Assembly (NCBI GenBank): GCA_016872875.1
Contig: VGYW01000497.1
Location: 1 to 5,843, forward strand
From: Planctomycetota bacterium
GTDB taxonomy: Bacteria; Planctomycetota; PUPC01; DSUN01
Direction of reading: 5' to 3'
DNA length: 5,843 nucleotides
Below are positions 4,947-5,843 of this stretch, piece by piece. Under the pieces are notes generated by a model. That model saw only the letters and a list, made by a program, of their open reading frames with translations. It had not been told where the DNA came from and did no database searches. The position numbers and the translations under genes are program-made. Positions within the stretch are counted from its first letter, which is position 1, and the number at the start of each line of letters is the position of its first letter.

Positions 4947-5735
4947 TCAGTCTCCCTTGCGTGCTCGCTCGGCGGCGATGAGGGCGGCGCCGAGCGCGCC
5001 CGTTATCTGCGGCTCGGGGGGCACGGCGAGGTCGAGCGAGAGCGCGGCGCCCAGGGCCTTGGCCATCGCAGCGTTCTTGGCCACGCCGCCGGTGAAGACG
5101 CCCGGCGGCCTCACGCCCAGGCGCGAGGCGAGCGTGGCGATGCGCGCGGCAACCGAGGCGTGAATGCCCGCCAACACGTCCTCGCGCCGCGCCCCGCGGG
5201 AGAGGAGGCCGACGACCTCCGACTCTGCGAAGACGGCGCAAGTGCTGGTGATGGCCGCGGGATTCGACGCCTCGGCTGCCACCTCGCCCATCTGGTCGAG
5301 GTCGAGGTCGAGCAGGCGTGCGGCCAGCTCGAGGAAGCGGCCGGTGCCCGCCGCGCAGCGGTCGTTCATCGCGAAGTCGCTCACCGCGCCCCGCTCGTCG
5401 AGCACGATCACCTTGCTGTCCTGCCCGCCGATGTCCACTATCGTCCTGGCGTCGGGGAAGTAGTGGCGGACTCCGCGCGCGTGGCAGGTGATTTCTGTGA
5501 CGGCTGCGGTAGCGAAGGGGAGCGAGGCCCGGCCGTAGCCCGTGGCGATGGTGCAGGCGAGCTGGCCGGCCCGCACGCCGCTGGCCGCGAGCGCCTCGTT
5601 GAAGAGCCGCAGGCCGGCACGGGCCGGGTCGTGGCCGCTGTCGGCGAGCCAGTGCCGGAACCTGGCGCGAGCCTCAGGGTCGAGGAGCACCACCTTCGTG
5701 CTCCTTGCCCCAACGTCAATGCCGCAAACGAGCAT
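4947..5735 (-). CDS. ATP-dependent activator of 2-hydroxyacyl-CoA dehydratase / benzoyl-CoA reductase family (HgdC/BadF type)
   Basis: A 262-aa cytoplasmic protein of the BcrAD/BadFG ATPase family (ASKHA fold). Family members are homodimers with one [4Fe-4S] cluster bridging the subunits. They use ATP hydrolysis to push a low-potential electron into a partner dehydratase or reductase. Visible signatures are phosphate-1 loop GIDVGARSTKVVLL (5-18), VDIGGQDSKVIVLD (100-113), first cluster Cys C127 in FAMNDRCAAGTGRFLE, second cluster Cys C166 in STCAVFAESEVV, and adenosine-loop FTGGVAKNAAM (214-224). The two Cys positions equal those I recall for Acidaminococcus HgdC (C127, C166), and length fits the single-domain activator class. 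ATG at 5735 was chosen because it precedes the first beta strand MLVCGIDVG and has GGGAG upstream; the open frame before it is not conserved in character. No dehydratase subunit is visible in the window, and the gene appears to be transcribed alone. The exact substrate cannot be inferred. The enzyme class suggests an anaerobic or microaerobic life style. Confidence 0.93.
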   Translation of the reverse strand: MLVCGIDVGARSTKVVLLDPEARARFRHWLADSGHDPARAGLRLFNEALAASGVRAGQLACTIATGYGRASLPFATAAVTEITCHARGVRHYFPDARTIVDIGGQDSKVIVLDERGAVSDFAMNDRCAAGTGRFLELAARLLDLDLDQMGEVAAEASNPAAITSTCAVFAESEVVGLLSRGARREDVLAGIHASVAARIATLASRLGVRPPGVFTGGVAKNAAMAKALGAALSLDLAVPPEPQITGALGAALIAAERARKGD

Positions 5736-5766
5736 GGGCTTCTCCCTGCGCGATTCGCCCGGTTGC

Positions 5767-5795
5767 ATCATACTGCAAGTGCGGCACCAGGGCAA
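5767..5795 (-). promoter_or_regulatory. Candidate promoter of the activator gene (sigma-70-like, overlapping a sigma-54-like site)
   Basis: On the minus strand, TTGCCC (5795-5790), 17 bases, TATGAT (5772-5767) gives 4/6 and 5/6 matches with ideal spacing; transcription would begin near 5760, about 25 nt before ATG. Within the same spacer, TGGTGCCGCACTTGCA (5789-5774) has the invariant GG and GC of a -24/-12 sigma-54 promoter with the correct 10-base interval, plus a good TTGCA half, but only a partial -24 box. I cannot decide between the two from sequence. A sigma-54 activator gene lies about 3.5 kb away. Confidence 0.5.
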
Positions 5796-5805
5796 GGGCT
5801 TGATC

Positions 5806-5843
5806 GTCCTCGTCCTCGTCCGTCCTCCTCCTCCTCGACTCTT
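5806..5843. repeat. CGTCCT/CTC low-complexity repeat at the right edge
   Basis: A pyrimidine-rich run of CGTCCT and CCTC units, cut off by the window end. It is the same family as the tandem repeat at 2621-2720: both end in CCTCGACTC and both lie close to GGGCAAGGG..ATCG. No gene is visible between it and the activator start. Confidence 0.7.

Noticed and set aside
3371..4981. Plus-strand open frame of 536 aa
   Set aside because: It overlaps the TPR/PKD gene in another frame, then the M14-like gene antisense, then the REP cluster. Arg/Gly/Ala-rich translation without motifs.

Overview
This is a GC-rich (clearly above 60 %), repeat-rich bacterial window with four convincing genes and one short, unusual gene. 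Signs of an uncultivated, possibly Planctomycetota-like or other PVC-like lineage are the GC-rich codon use, long repeat-laden intergenic DNA, palindromic REP-like elements of the 'CCGGCGGC...GCCGCCGG' type and an inner-membrane protein with Ig/PKD-like folds. No marker gene fixes the taxonomy, so this is a weak inference.

Layout. Positions 1-844 carry no complete gene. The left edge holds what looks like the tail of a winged-helix coding fragment (+ strand). Next come three copies of a hairpin element (CCCGCATTTC...GAAATGCGGG with a CCAA-rich tail) and a GGAT/ATCC inverted repeat. On the minus strand, 2519-845 is a two-gene unit. It holds a short protein with only the histidine-phosphotransfer (HisKA/DHp) part of a sensor kinase, overlapping by 23 nt a complete NtrC-type sigma-54 response regulator (receiver, AAA+, Fis HTH). 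A divergent intergenic region (2532-2879) carries back-to-back sigma-70-like promoters around a 20-bp-period tandem repeat. The plus-strand gene 2880-4178 encodes a protein with a TPR-like cytoplasmic segment, one membrane helix and PKD/Ig-like extracytoplasmic domains.

At 4179-4257, hairpins separate this gene from a convergent minus-strand gene (4693-4244). That gene encodes a 149-aa protein resembling the front part of an M14 carboxypeptidase-like protein, probably truncated or internally deleted. A nested, mirror-image REP cluster (4741-4926) follows. On the minus strand, 5735-4947 encodes a complete ATP-dependent activator of the 2-hydroxyacyl-CoA dehydratase / benzoyl-CoA reductase family, with both [4Fe-4S] cysteines. 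Its upstream region has overlapping sigma-70-like and sigma-54-like promoter candidates. The right edge runs into the same CGTCCT-type repeat seen in the divergent region.

How the genes relate. The regulator pair is a probable phosphorelay whose ATP-binding kinase must lie elsewhere. The activator implies anaerobic or low-potential radical chemistry, but its dehydratase partner is not in the window. A link between the sigma-54 activator and the activase promoter is possible but unproven.
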